From contig JALRJJ010000041.1 in NCBI GenBank assembly GCA_023255095.1, forward strand, positions 1-9,489: a DNA stretch of 9,489 nt, given 5' to 3'. The position numbers and the translations under genes are program-made. This DNA is from a bacterium (GTDB lineage: Bacteria; Fidelibacterota; Marinisomatia; Marinisomatales; Marinisomataceae). The notes under the pieces are model-generated. The model saw only the letters and a list, made by a program, of their open reading frames with translations, did no database searches and had not been told where the DNA came from. Of the stretch, positions 1-7,535 are shown piece by piece; the stretch's first letter is position 1, and the number at the start of each line of letters is the position of its first letter.

Positions 1-16
1 ATTTTTTTGATATCTA

Positions 17-1216
17 TCATTGATTATTTTCTGTTACAGTTAATTTTTTTTCTGAAAAAATATTATTTTCATTATCGACAATAGAAATTGAATATAATCC
101 TGTTTTTAAGCTACTAAATTTTGCAAAATAATAATTATTAATAGGATTTAGAAACATTTGAGATTCGAAATACACTTGTTTTTCATCGTTACTAATAATT
201 GCCCTAAAAACTTTCTTATCATTATTTTGGATATTGGAATACCCATATAAAATTAAATCATCATTTTCAACGTAATCAGATTTAGATGAATAAAAGCTAA
301 AAACTAATTTATCTTTTTTTAATGTCCAGTCTATTGCTTTATTAATGTTGCCATTATCATAATCAAACAATTTTGAAGGAAATTGATTGTAAAAAAAAGC
401 TGAGCGAAAATCTTGATTCTCGTATAGTTTAAAGTTTTTTAAAATTAATTCACTTTCTTTGATACCAAACAAGGGTAATAATTTGCGAAAATAATTTTCT
501 TGATTATTGTTTGATACCAAAATTAGAGAAGATTTGTCTTCAATTAATTTTTTAAGAAAGATTTCAAACCATTTTTTAGGTATTTCTTTCAAAGGAAAAT
601 AATCTAAAATAACTAAATCATACTTCGTTGTCCAAAAGTTGTCTAGGTTAATGAAATCTTCATAAGGCATCACAAAATAGTGATCTATCGATTTATTAAT
701 CTCTTGTTTAATAGCTTTTGTTAAAAAACTAATTTGTCCACTAATTAGAGCTATTTTTTCTGTATCAATTTTTAAATTTCTTTCTACAAGAATCCTATTA
801 TCATTTATATTATTTTCCTTATTTATACTAGAAAAAATAATTTGAATATTTTTTTCTGGAATAAATTCTTTTTCAATAAGATATCTTTTAAAATAATCAA
901 CTTTTTTACTCTCCAAAATTATTGGTTCATTTAATACTAATTGATTATCTGATAATACAGATAGCATTGAAATATCATTTAGATTATAGTTCTTATAACT
1001 GATATCTAAAAAAAATCCTTCACCAGTTGAATTGGGGTAAATAATAACATTATCTATTTTTAAGTTAAATTCATTTTGTAAGTCGGTTTGACTTTGTAAT
1101 AACTCTTCAATTGGAACTGATTTTTTAGAAATATTATCATTTTTTGAACTAGGATCATAAATGTTACAACTAATGAAAAATATCAAAAATAGTAGACTTT
1201 TTAAACGAAGAATCAT
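17..1216 (-). CDS. Predicted lipoprotein of unknown function with a Rossmann-like (GATase1-like) central region
   Basis: No named family is recognised. The 399-residue protein starts with ATG and a lipoprotein-type signal: Arg4 and Lys6, a hydrophobic run at residues 7-15, then FISC with the candidate lipidated Cys17. It is therefore probably anchored in a membrane facing the periplasm. Residues ~50-148 look beta-rich and end in an NND-type turn followed by a V-x-R-x-L-K-I strand. Residues ~153-260 read as an alpha/beta domain: strand KIALISG, strand YDLVILDYFP (199-208) and strand SSLILVSN (229-236). Residues ~300-395 are again beta-rich and include TGLYSISI. This order (beta domain, GATase1-like domain, beta domain) resembles the exported parts of large bacterial membrane proteins that carry vWA or GATase1-like regions, but that is inference. 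It is the last gene of the minus-strand run, 8 bases after tsaD. The reading frame is intact, with TGA at 17-19. Confidence 0.7.
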   Translation of the reverse strand: MILRLKSLLFLIFFISCNIYDPSSKNDNISKKSVPIEELLQSQTDLQNEFNLKIDNVIIYPNSTGEGFFLDISYKNYNLNDISMLSVLSDNQLVLNEPIILESKKVDYFKRYLIEKEFIPEKNIQIIFSSINKENNINDNRILVERNLKIDTEKIALISGQISFLTKAIKQEINKSIDHYFVMPYEDFINLDNFWTTKYDLVILDYFPLKEIPKKWFEIFLKKLIEDKSSLILVSNNNQENYFRKLLPLFGIKESELILKNFKLYENQDFRSAFFYNQFPSKLFDYDNGNINKAIDWTLKKDKLVFSFYSSKSDYVENDDLILYGYSNIQNNDKKVFRAIISNDEKQVYFESQMFLNPINNYYFAKFSSLKTGLYSISIVDNENNIFSEKKLTVTENNQ

Positions 1217-1224
1217 TAATAATG

Positions 1225-2196
1225 CTACATTTTAGAAAAAACATTTACATCATAGTTGTTTTTTCTTTGTTTTGAATTTTTATATTTTAACTCACCCAAA
1301 AAGGCTATCATATCTGCATTATCAGTGCAATATTTCATTGCAGGAAAATAAAAATTTTTTGTTAAAGATTCTAACTTTTGCCTCAAGCGTGAATTTGCAG
1401 CAACACCTCCACATAAGACTCCAGTATTTATTTCATAATAATTTAATGCTTTATCAAACTTAGCGATTAACGTATCAATAATTGCTTCCTGATAACTTGA
1501 GCATACATCATTCAAATCATAATTGTCATTCTGTCTAACATAATTTAAAAGTGAAGTTTTCAAACCACTAAAACTCAAATCAAAATTATCCGATTGAAGC
1601 ATTGGTCTAGGAAAATTAATCTTAGAAGGATTTCCTTTTTTAGAAATCTTATCTATTTCTGGCCCACCTGGGTAGGGCAATCCTAATAACTTAGCGCCTT
1701 TGTCAAAAGCCTCACCACATGCATCGTCTAATGTTTGACCAATTAGCTTATAATCAAAAAGATTATTTACTAGCCAAAGTTGTGTATGTCCACCAGAAAT
1801 TAAAAAATTAATATGTGGTATTTCTAAAGATGGATGCTCGATAAATATAGAATTTAAGTGAGCTTCTAGATGATTTACTGGTATAATAGGTATTCCAAGC
1901 CCTTGCGCTAAACCTTTTGCAAAAGAAACTCCCGATAACAATGAGCCCATCAATCCCGGTCCGTTTGTCACAGCAATTGCGTCAATATTACTTAATTCCA
2001 AGTTTGATTTAGAAAGAACTAAATCAGTTATTTCAGATAGATATTTTTCGTGTTCTCTTGAAGCAAGTTCAGGAACTACACCCCCATATTGATTATGAAT
2101 TAGCTGAGTTTTAGTATGACTTTCGATGACTTGAGAATTTTGGCATATCGCTACTCCAGTCTCATCACAAGATGTCTCTATTCCTAATACAATCAA
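1225..2196 (-). CDS. tsaD: tRNA N6-threonylcarbamoyladenosine (t6A37) transferase TsaD
   Basis: TsaD (Kae1/Gcp/YgjD family) transfers the threonylcarbamoyl group from TC-AMP to A37 of ANN-decoding tRNAs in the cytoplasm, working with TsaB and TsaE. The 323 residues cover the full ASKHA fold. Visible motifs are the N-terminal GIETSCDETGVAI (5-17), GPGLMGSLLSG (79-89), the metal-binding histidines of NHLEAH (His109, His113), SGGHT (134-138), DDACGEAFDKGAKLLGL (157-173), LSFSGLKTS (208-215), CGGVAANSRLR (262-272) and the C-terminal CTDNADMIA (290-298), whose Asp is the third metal ligand. The start is TTG at 2196-2194. It is chosen because the conserved family N-terminus begins at exactly that codon. 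The TTG overlaps the stop of the upstream YbbR gene as TTGA, indicating translational coupling. No tsaB, tsaE or tsaC is present in the window. Confidence 0.97.
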   Translation of the reverse strand: MIVLGIETSCDETGVAICQNSQVIESHTKTQLIHNQYGGVVPELASREHEKYLSEITDLVLSKSNLELSNIDAIAVTNGPGLMGSLLSGVSFAKGLAQGLGIPIIPVNHLEAHLNSIFIEHPSLEIPHINFLISGGHTQLWLVNNLFDYKLIGQTLDDACGEAFDKGAKLLGLPYPGGPEIDKISKKGNPSKINFPRPMLQSDNFDLSFSGLKTSLLNYVRQNDNYDLNDVCSSYQEAIIDTLIAKFDKALNYYEINTGVLCGGVAANSRLRQKLESLTKNFYFPAMKYCTDNADMIAFLGELKYKNSKQRKNNYDVNVFSKM

Positions 2197-3152
2197 TTTA
2201 TTTCTTTGATTACTAAAATCTCTAAATTATTGGGAGATAAATTTTTCCAATCAATTAATGATTTTGGAATACGAATCTCAGGGGCATAAAATTGCTTATC
2301 TGCTTTCCAGTCCTTTTCGAAATCTATGATTACTTGAATTTCATTGGGAAGAATTTTTGTAATCTGCTTTAAACCACCAACGATCGTTAATGAAACAGTT
2401 GACGGATTAACAAAAACGTTAACATCGGTCGGCTTATTTATTAATTGGACAGATATACCAGAAACAATCGTTTCACTTATAGGCTGAATATCAAGTTTAT
2501 AATTAACTCTTTTTGGAGAAAATTCTACTAATTTGTCAGGAGAAGATAATTGAATTTCTCCAAAAAATTCTCGATCTAGGTTATCTAGAGAATCTCTGAA
2601 AGTTTCAATATTAGAAATTAAGTTTACAACTTCTTCAGGTCCTCCTAAACTAACACTATCAGGAGAAAACTCAATTTCTCCAACAATAATGTTTCCAGGA
2701 ATAATTCTTGGAAAGATATTGGATTTAATTGGAACTTTTTTCACTAAATATCTATCCAAGTTAATTTCAATCTGTCTTGGAGAAATAACTTCGATAAATT
2801 CCAGAGAAAGAGATTGAGGGAGAACAATTTTTTCGGGATTTTCCTTATAGTATGAATTAAGCTCAAAATTATATTCATCTGAAATGCTACTTAAATCAAT
2901 GACAGCCTTAAAATCATCATAAAAGTTTCTAAATAAACTGAGCCAAATAAAAGATCTACCTGATCCTTTTAGATTAACAATAATACTTTCAGGAACCTCT
3001 TCTTTATATGTTTTTTGTTCTTGAAGATTTCTTGCTTCTAATGGAATTCTAATATTGACATTATAACTATCTTCGCTTTTGATAAAAAACCAAAAAACAA
3101 ATGCAATTAAAAAAGCTGTACCGAATCGTTTAATTGATGATGAATTAATCAT
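2193..3152 (-). CDS. YbbR-domain membrane-anchored protein (CdaR-like)
   Basis: The protein has one N-terminal membrane helix (about residues 10-24, FGTAFLIAFVFWFFI, preceded by Lys and Arg) and then an all-beta exported region. The rest reads as tandem YbbR-type repeats at roughly 30-125, 135-221 and 230-315. Repeated elements such as GEIEFSPDSVSLGGPEEV and VEFSPKRV match the repeat's 'P..V.V.GP...V' pattern. In Firmicutes the YbbR protein CdaR binds and controls the diadenylate cyclase CdaA; elsewhere the role is unclear. No cdaA lies in this window. The reading frame could begin at TTG 3167, but ATG at 3152 is preferred. It gives 319 residues, keeps the whole membrane segment, and overlaps the rpsA stop by 8 bases (ATGATTAA), as at the cmk/rpsA boundary. 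A hairpin lies just before this ATG. Family assignment is fairly sure; a c-di-AMP role is only a hypothesis. Confidence 0.85.
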   Translation of the reverse strand: MINSSSIKRFGTAFLIAFVFWFFIKSEDSYNVNIRIPLEARNLQEQKTYKEEVPESIIVNLKGSGRSFIWLSLFRNFYDDFKAVIDLSSISDEYNFELNSYYKENPEKIVLPQSLSLEFIEVISPRQIEINLDRYLVKKVPIKSNIFPRIIPGNIIVGEIEFSPDSVSLGGPEEVVNLISNIETFRDSLDNLDREFFGEIQLSSPDKLVEFSPKRVNYKLDIQPISETIVSGISVQLINKPTDVNVFVNPSTVSLTIVGGLKQITKILPNEIQVIIDFEKDWKADKQFYAPEIRIPKSLIDWKNLSPNNLEILVIKEIN

Positions 3153-4875
3153 TTTTGATGTTATCAAACATCAAAGCAATATTTTTCCCTTTTTCATTAA
3201 CTTCTTCAATAGTTAATTGTATTTCAGATCCAGACTTAAGTTCAGGAAGAATATTTTTTTTGACATCTTTTGAAACTTTGTTCATAGGCACTATTCCTTG
3301 AATATCTCCCTCTAATTTAAACTTAACTAGATTATCCTCCAAACTTTCAAACTTTGCAGCTATAGTACTGCCGACCTGAAAATTTTTAGAAATTTCAACC
3401 CAAGGATTCTCATTTAAATCTTTAATACTAAGAAGTATCTTTCTTTCTTTTAATGAGATATCTGAAATAATAAATTCTACTGTTTCTCCTTCATTAATTA
3501 ATTCTCTTGGATGAGCAGGATTTACTTTCCAATCTAAATCAACAATTCTAACAAAGCCTTCAAATTTATCGTCAAGTTCAATAAAAGCACCAAATTTTGT
3601 TATTTTACTAACGATACCTTTGCCTTTATCTCCAACCTGAAATTTGCCATCAATATCTAACCAAGGATCTGTGGAAAGTTGTTTAATTCCCAAGCTTATC
3701 TTTTGGTCATCTGGTTCTACTGAAAGTACTTTAGCTTGAATCTTGTCTCCAACTTTATAAGAATCTTGGAGATTTTGAATATTTTTTACCCAAGAAACTT
3801 CAGAAATATGAATTAAGCCTTCAATGCCTTTTTCAAGTTCAACAAAAATGCCATAATTCATAACGCTGACAATTTTTCCATCCACAGTATCATTTACTTT
3901 ATATTTTTCAGGAATAGATTGCCATGGATTATCAATTAATTGCTTGATTCCTAATGAAATTCTGGAGGTTTTTTGATCATAATCAACTACTTGAACATTT
4001 ATTTTATCACCAATTGAAACTATTTCAGAAGGATGATTTATTCTACCCCAAGAAAAGTCAGTAATATGAACTAAACCATCGACTCCACCAAGATCAATAA
4101 ATGCACCAAAATCTGTTATGTTTTTTACTACACCTTCTAATTTTGTACCAATCTCAATATTTTGCATTAATTCTTGTCTTCTTTCATTTAAAGATTCTTC
4201 AAGAATTGCTTTTCTAGAAACAACTAAGTTTTTTCTGACTTCATCAACTTTAACAATCAAAAAGTCTAATTCTTTACCAATTAAATCATCAAAGTTTTTA
4301 ATTGGCTGAACATCAGCTTGAGATCCAGGTAGAAAAGCCTGAATAACACCAAGGTCAACAACTAATCCCCCTTTTACTCTTTTTAAAATCTTACCTTTTA
4401 TAGTGATTTCATCTTTAGCTATTTGAATTAACTCTTCCCATCTTTTAATAAAATCAGCTTTATATTTAGATAAGCTAATATTTCCTTCATTATCTTCGAA
4501 TTTTTCAAGAAAAACTTCAATATCTGAACCAATAACAGGTAGATCTTGATTTTCAAATTCTGATCTTGTAATCAAACCTTCAGATTTGAATCCAATATCA
4601 ACCATAACATCAGAATCGCTTATACCGATTACGCGAGCATTAATTATTTGATTTTCAGTAATATCGCTAAAGGTGCTTCGGTATTCCTCTAAATTTGTAG
4701 CTTTTTCTTCAACAACTTGTTCATCATTATTATCAATGATTTTCACTCCACTAAATAAATCCTTGCTTAAATAATTTTTAATTTTAGATAGAACGCTTGA
4801 GGTCTTAACCTCATTATTATTTTCAATAACATTTAAATCTGTTGATTCGTTTTTGTTTTCTAGTTTATCATTCAT
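3145..4875 (-). CDS. rpsA: 30S ribosomal protein S1
   Basis: S1 binds single-stranded mRNA and helps deliver it to the 30S subunit; its role is likely important here because no Shine-Dalgarno sequences are seen. The 576 residues hold six S1 (OB-fold) repeats at roughly 75-138, 156-222, 241-311, 326-398, 412-485 and 499-570. Repeats 3-5 are the most typical, with DFGAFIDLGGVDGLVHI, YGIFVELEKGIEGLIHISEVSW and KFGAFIELDDKFEGFV. They are joined by the characteristic linkers ending NPW or DPW (residues 316-318, 403-405, 490-492). Repeat 1 is ISDSDVMVDIGFKSEGLI, and repeat 2 includes VKGGLVVDLGVIQAFLPGS. An acidic, low-complexity leader of about 70 residues precedes repeat 1. Length is close to the 557 residues of E. 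coli S1. ATG at 4875 overlaps the cmk stop by 8 bases (ATGAATGA). The cmk-rpsA pairing is common in bacteria and supports both calls. Confidence 0.96.
   Translation of the reverse strand: MNDKLENKNESTDLNVIENNNEVKTSSVLSKIKNYLSKDLFSGVKIIDNNDEQVVEEKATNLEEYRSTFSDITENQIINARVIGISDSDVMVDIGFKSEGLITRSEFENQDLPVIGSDIEVFLEKFEDNEGNISLSKYKADFIKRWEELIQIAKDEITIKGKILKRVKGGLVVDLGVIQAFLPGSQADVQPIKNFDDLIGKELDFLIVKVDEVRKNLVVSRKAILEESLNERRQELMQNIEIGTKLEGVVKNITDFGAFIDLGGVDGLVHITDFSWGRINHPSEIVSIGDKINVQVVDYDQKTSRISLGIKQLIDNPWQSIPEKYKVNDTVDGKIVSVMNYGIFVELEKGIEGLIHISEVSWVKNIQNLQDSYKVGDKIQAKVLSVEPDDQKISLGIKQLSTDPWLDIDGKFQVGDKGKGIVSKITKFGAFIELDDKFEGFVRIVDLDWKVNPAHPRELINEGETVEFIISDISLKERKILLSIKDLNENPWVEISKNFQVGSTIAAKFESLEDNLVKFKLEGDIQGIVPMNKVSKDVKKNILPELKSGSEIQLTIEEVNEKGKNIALMFDNIKND
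3154..3175 (-). promoter_or_regulatory. 9-bp hairpin at the rpsA/ybbR boundary
   Basis: On the minus strand the end of rpsA contains TTTGATGTT, a four-base loop TGAT, then AACATCAAA, which is a perfect 9-bp inverted repeat (3167-3175 pairing with 3154-3162). One base later comes the preferred ybbR ATG at 3152. The structure lies over the region a ribosome would contact to start ybbR. It would be melted by a ribosome finishing rpsA, which fits translational coupling. It is not followed by a U-run, so it is not an intrinsic terminator. Being AT-rich it is only moderately stable. The pairing is seen; the regulatory role is inferred. Confidence 0.4.
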
Positions 4876-5533
4876 TTTTTTTCTCTATTTCTTTGAAAAT
4901 TATACTGACTTGTTCATCAATAGTACAATTAGTTGTATCTATTTCAAAAGCATCTTCAGCTTTTTTAAGAGGAGATATTTTACGATTAGAATCGTAATTA
5001 TCCCTAGCCAATAAATCTTCTTTTATTTGGTTAACGTTAATATTCTCATTCATTTTATTAAATTCTTTTAACCTTCTAAGAGCTCGAACCTCATATTCTG
5101 CGGTTAAAAAAAATTTAAATTCTGCATCAGGAAATACCACTGTTCCAATATCTCTACCTTCAACAACAACATTACCTTTTGAAGCAACAGATCTTTGGAT
5201 TTTGACCATGCTTTTTCTTACATCGTCAATTGCACTCACTTGACTGACGTAATTGGTCACAGCTACTCTTCTTATTTCTTGCGAAATGTCTTTTCCAGAT
5301 AGAAAGATTATCATTGGGTTTTGAATTTTAAATTCAACAATATTCTCAAATAGAATAATATTTTCCTGAATATCTTTTATATCATTTAAATCAACATTTT
5401 TTTGCAAAAAAAAATAGGTCATGGAGCGATACATAGCTCCAGTATCCAAATACATAAAACCAAGCTTATCTGCTAATAATTTAGCAGTAGTAGTTTTACC
5501 TACACCGGCTGGTCCATCAATTGCTACTACCAT
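4868..5533 (-). CDS. cmk: Cytidylate kinase
   Basis: Cytoplasmic (d)CMP kinase converts CMP and dCMP to the diphosphates using ATP. The 221-residue protein is full length for the family. It begins directly with the first beta strand and P-loop (GPAGVGKTT, 7-15), followed by the substrate-site motif LDTGAMYRSMTY (29-40). VEGRDIGTVVFPDAEFKFFLTA spans 124-145 and includes the conserved GRDIG. The lid region has RALRRLKEF (150-158), LLARDNYDSNRKISPLKKAEDAFEIDTT (174-201) carries the phosphate-contacting Arg and Asp residues. ATG at 5533 is the natural start because the conserved N-terminus follows at once; no Shine-Dalgarno is visible upstream. Its stop TGA overlaps the rpsA ATG. The 62-base gap upstream is the longest between any two complete genes of the block, so cmk-rpsA may have its own promoter. 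Confidence 0.96.
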   Translation of the reverse strand: MVVAIDGPAGVGKTTTAKLLADKLGFMYLDTGAMYRSMTYFFLQKNVDLNDIKDIQENIILFENIVEFKIQNPMIIFLSGKDISQEIRRVAVTNYVSQVSAIDDVRKSMVKIQRSVASKGNVVVEGRDIGTVVFPDAEFKFFLTAEYEVRALRRLKEFNKMNENINVNQIKEDLLARDNYDSNRKISPLKKAEDAFEIDTTNCTIDEQVSIIFKEIEKKNE

Positions 5534-5544
5534 AAATGCTCGAG

Positions 5545-5573
5545 AAGTTAATTTTTCTTTTAGATAATGACAA
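5545..5573 (-). promoter_or_regulatory. Weak candidate promoter upstream of cmk
   Basis: In the 62-base gap between the pseudouridine synthase gene and cmk, the minus strand reads TTGTCA (5568-5573), 17 bases, then TAACTT (5545-5550). The -35-like box matches TTGACA at five of six positions, while the -10-like box matches TATAAT at only three. Transcription would begin very close to the cmk ATG. In such AT-rich DNA this could be chance. If the organism belongs to the Bacteroidota side, the sigma-70 consensus may not apply at all. Confidence 0.18.
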
Positions 5574-5595
5574 GATTAATAACCTTAGTATAAAA

Positions 5596-6303
5596 CTAAG
5601 CTTTTAGAAGATTTTTGATATCAGAACTTTTCAAAATTTTCCATTGACCTTCTTTCAAATTTCCAAGATGTAAATTTTGAATTCTTACTCTTTTTAATGA
5701 AATCAATTTTAAGTCAGTAAACTTAAAAATTCTTCTAATTTCATTTTTTTTACCCTCTGTCAAAACAAGGTTTACAATAATAAAATTATTACTTTTTTTT
5801 TGAGAAATGATTCTTGCTCTACCCCTTTCACCACTTCCAATAAAAATTCCTTTTTTAATTCTTTGAACAATTTTTTCAGGAATAAATTCATTTGTAATTA
5901 CCTCATATTCCTTTTCTATTTTATTGCTTGGATGGGTCAGAAAATTATTCAATTGTCCATCTGATGTAAGAATTATTAAACCAACAGTATCTTTGTCGAG
6001 TCTTCCAACATAATCTAATTTTGTTTTTGACTTAGGAATTAAATTATAAATAGTCTTACGATTTAATTCATCGGCTTTTGAGCAAATATATCCTTTGGGT
6101 TTATGAAGTATAATTGTTTCAAAGGTACTTGGAATTTTAATAATTCTGTTATCTAGTCTTATAATAGAATTATTGTGATCTATTTCTTCAAATGGATTTA
6201 AAACCAAATAATCATTAACAGTGACTAAAGCATTTTTAATGGCGTCTATAGATTTTCTTCTGGAGATGACACCTGAAAGGCTTAAAAATTTATGGAGTTT
6301 CAT
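5596..6303 (-). CDS. rluB: RluB/RsuA-family rRNA pseudouridine synthase
   Basis: This enzyme isomerises a specific uridine in rRNA to pseudouridine. The 235 residues show an N-terminal S4 RNA-binding domain (about 1-60, starting MKLHKFLSLSGVISRRKSID) and then a catalytic domain. The catalytic motif is GRLDKDTVGLIILTSDG (100-116) with nucleophile Asp103. LHKPKGYICS (66-75) and the C-terminal LTEGKKNEIRRIF (181-193) are the other family signatures. Closeness to RluB (23S U2605) rather than RsuA (16S U516) or RluE/F is judged from overall layout and the usual neighbourhood after scpA-scpB, so the exact target uridine is not certain. It has no long C-terminal tail, unlike E. coli RluB. ATG at 6303 overlaps the scpB stop as ATGA. 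The stop codon TAG is at 5596-5598. Confidence 0.88.
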   Translation of the reverse strand: MKLHKFLSLSGVISRRKSIDAIKNALVTVNDYLVLNPFEEIDHNNSIIRLDNRIIKIPSTFETIILHKPKGYICSKADELNRKTIYNLIPKSKTKLDYVGRLDKDTVGLIILTSDGQLNNFLTHPSNKIEKEYEVITNEFIPEKIVQRIKKGIFIGSGERGRARIISQKKSNNFIIVNLVLTEGKKNEIRRIFKFTDLKLISLKRVRIQNLHLGNLKEGQWKILKSSDIKNLLKA

Positions 6304-6827
6304 TTTTCATTTTCAAGGTCGTTAATTTCACTCATTTTGGGCATTTCAGAAATATCTTTTAACCCAAAATGATTCAAATATCCTTCCGAAGTATGATAAA
6401 GTAACGATTTTCCAACAGAATCATCTCTGCCTTGAATTTTAATTAAATTTTTTAATAGTAAATTTTTAATCAATCCTTTGCAATCAACACCTCTAATTTC
6501 TTCGATTTCCTGTCTAGAAATTGGTTGTTTATAAGCAATAATTGCCAAGACTTCAAGGCTAGCTTTAGATAGTGTTAACTTTTTCGATGGATATATTTTT
6601 GAGATAAATGGCTCATATTCTTCTTTCGTTACAAACAGATAACCACCAGATACAGCTTCAATTTGGTATGAAAAATCAGTGTAACGCTTATTAAGCATTG
6701 TAACAATTTTCTCTAAATTTGGCACTTCAGCATGCTCCTCATAAACAATGTTCAAATCTTCTTGTTTAAAAGGTTCGCTGGATAAAAAGATAAGGGATTC
6801 GACAATATTAAGATTTTTACTGTTCAT
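6300..6827 (-). CDS. scpB: Segregation and condensation protein B
   Basis: ScpB is a small winged-helix protein that dimerises on ScpA and completes the SMC-ScpAB complex organising and separating chromosomes. The 175 residues include the N-terminal LNIVESLIFLSSEPF (6-20). The second winged helix carries the hallmark LSKASLEVLAIIAYKQPISRQEIEEIRGVD (86-115). The family's C-terminal region follows, LLYHTSEGYLNHFGLKDISEMPKM (142-165), a close match to the usual 'Y.TT..FL..FGL..L.DLP'. An acidic tail of about ten residues ends the protein. ATG at 6827 follows the scpA TAA directly with no spacer, so coupled translation with scpA is expected, matching the need for fixed stoichiometry. Confidence 0.95.
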   Translation of the reverse strand: MNSKNLNIVESLIFLSSEPFKQEDLNIVYEEHAEVPNLEKIVTMLNKRYTDFSYQIEAVSGGYLFVTKEEYEPFISKIYPSKKLTLSKASLEVLAIIAYKQPISRQEIEEIRGVDCKGLIKNLLLKNLIKIQGRDDSVGKSLLYHTSEGYLNHFGLKDISEMPKMSEINDLENEK

Positions 6828-7535
6828 TTAAATTAATCTCATTTCTATATCATCAAAATTTTTTTTCTGATCACAAAAAATTACTCCATCCCTTAACATA
6901 TCTAGTATTGCTAAAAATGTAACGACTATTTCTAATTTTGATTTTAAGGTTTTAATCAGGGATTTAAGGGAAACTATCTTTTTCTTTTTAAAAAATGAAC
7001 GAATTACGTTCTTTTGATCATCAATCGAAACTGTTTCTCTAGAAATTTTTAAAATATCTTTTTGAGGTAATGTTTTAATTAATGAATGAAATATTTTTGA
7101 TAAATCATACAAAGATATTCCTTGAAGATAGTCATCAGTAGATTTAGTGCGAATCATTTCATTGCCTGTTGAAATTCTCTGAAATATATTTCGATTTTTC
7201 AAATGAATCACCTCCAAATCTCTGGCTATATTTTTAAAATTCTTATATTGAACTATTTGTTCAACTAAAGAAAATCGAGGGTCTTCTATATCGATCTCAT
7301 CCATTTTCCTTATAGGTAATAGCATTTGGGTTTTGATTCTTAACAAAAGAGAAGCCATGAATAAAAATTCTCCGGCTATAGAAATGTCCAAATTTTTGGC
7401 TTCTTGTATAACCTGCAAATATTCATCAGTAATTTTAGTTATAGGAATGTCATATATATCAATCTTGTCTCTTTTAATAAAATAAAGGAGTAAATCTATT
7501 GGACCTTCGAAATTCTGTAATTGGACTTTGAACAC
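6828..7535 (-). CDS. scpA: Segregation and condensation protein A (kleisin)
   Basis: ScpA is the kleisin subunit that bridges the SMC ATPase heads and carries ScpB. The 235-residue protein begins with the family signature FEGPIDLLLYFIKRDKIDIYDIPI (9-32) and continues ITKITDEYLQVI (33-44). The helical segment AGEFLFMASLLLRIKTQMLLP (54-74) follows. The C-terminal winged helix that contacts the SMC head is at about 185-235, with VVTFLAILDMLRDG and ending DIEMRLI. The start is GTG at 7535-7533, immediately after the trpS TAA. It is chosen because the conserved N-terminal region begins within eight residues and no ATG lies close by in frame. No smc gene is in the window; this is normal, as smc is often elsewhere in the genome. 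Confidence 0.95.
   Translation of the reverse strand: MFKVQLQNFEGPIDLLLYFIKRDKIDIYDIPITKITDEYLQVIQEAKNLDISIAGEFLFMASLLLRIKTQMLLPIRKMDEIDIEDPRFSLVEQIVQYKNFKNIARDLEVIHLKNRNIFQRISTGNEMIRTKSTDDYLQGISLYDLSKIFHSLIKTLPQKDILKISRETVSIDDQKNVIRSFFKKKKIVSLKSLIKTLKSKLEIVVTFLAILDMLRDGVIFCDQKKNFDDIEMRLI

Noticed and set aside
1272..1463. Short plus-strand open frame within tsaD.
   Set aside because: It lies antisense to a strongly conserved gene and has no recognisable motif; it is a shadow frame.
2662..2681. Hairpin GGAGAAA-ACTCAA-TTTCTCC inside ybbR, with a related inverted pair at 2510-2566.
   Set aside because: Both lie wholly in coding sequence, at segments encoding repeated YbbR elements (EFSP/GEI); recurrence of the protein repeat explains the similarity.
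4118..4309. Short plus-strand open frame within rpsA.
   Set aside because: It is antisense to conserved S1 repeats, with biased composition typical of shadow frames.
5584..5600. Inverted repeat CTTAGT-ATAAA-ACTAAG overlapping the stop codon of the pseudouridine synthase gene, a possible terminator.
   Set aside because: The stem is only six mostly A-T pairs, and on the minus strand it is followed by GGTTATTAATC rather than a U-run, so an intrinsic terminator is not supported.
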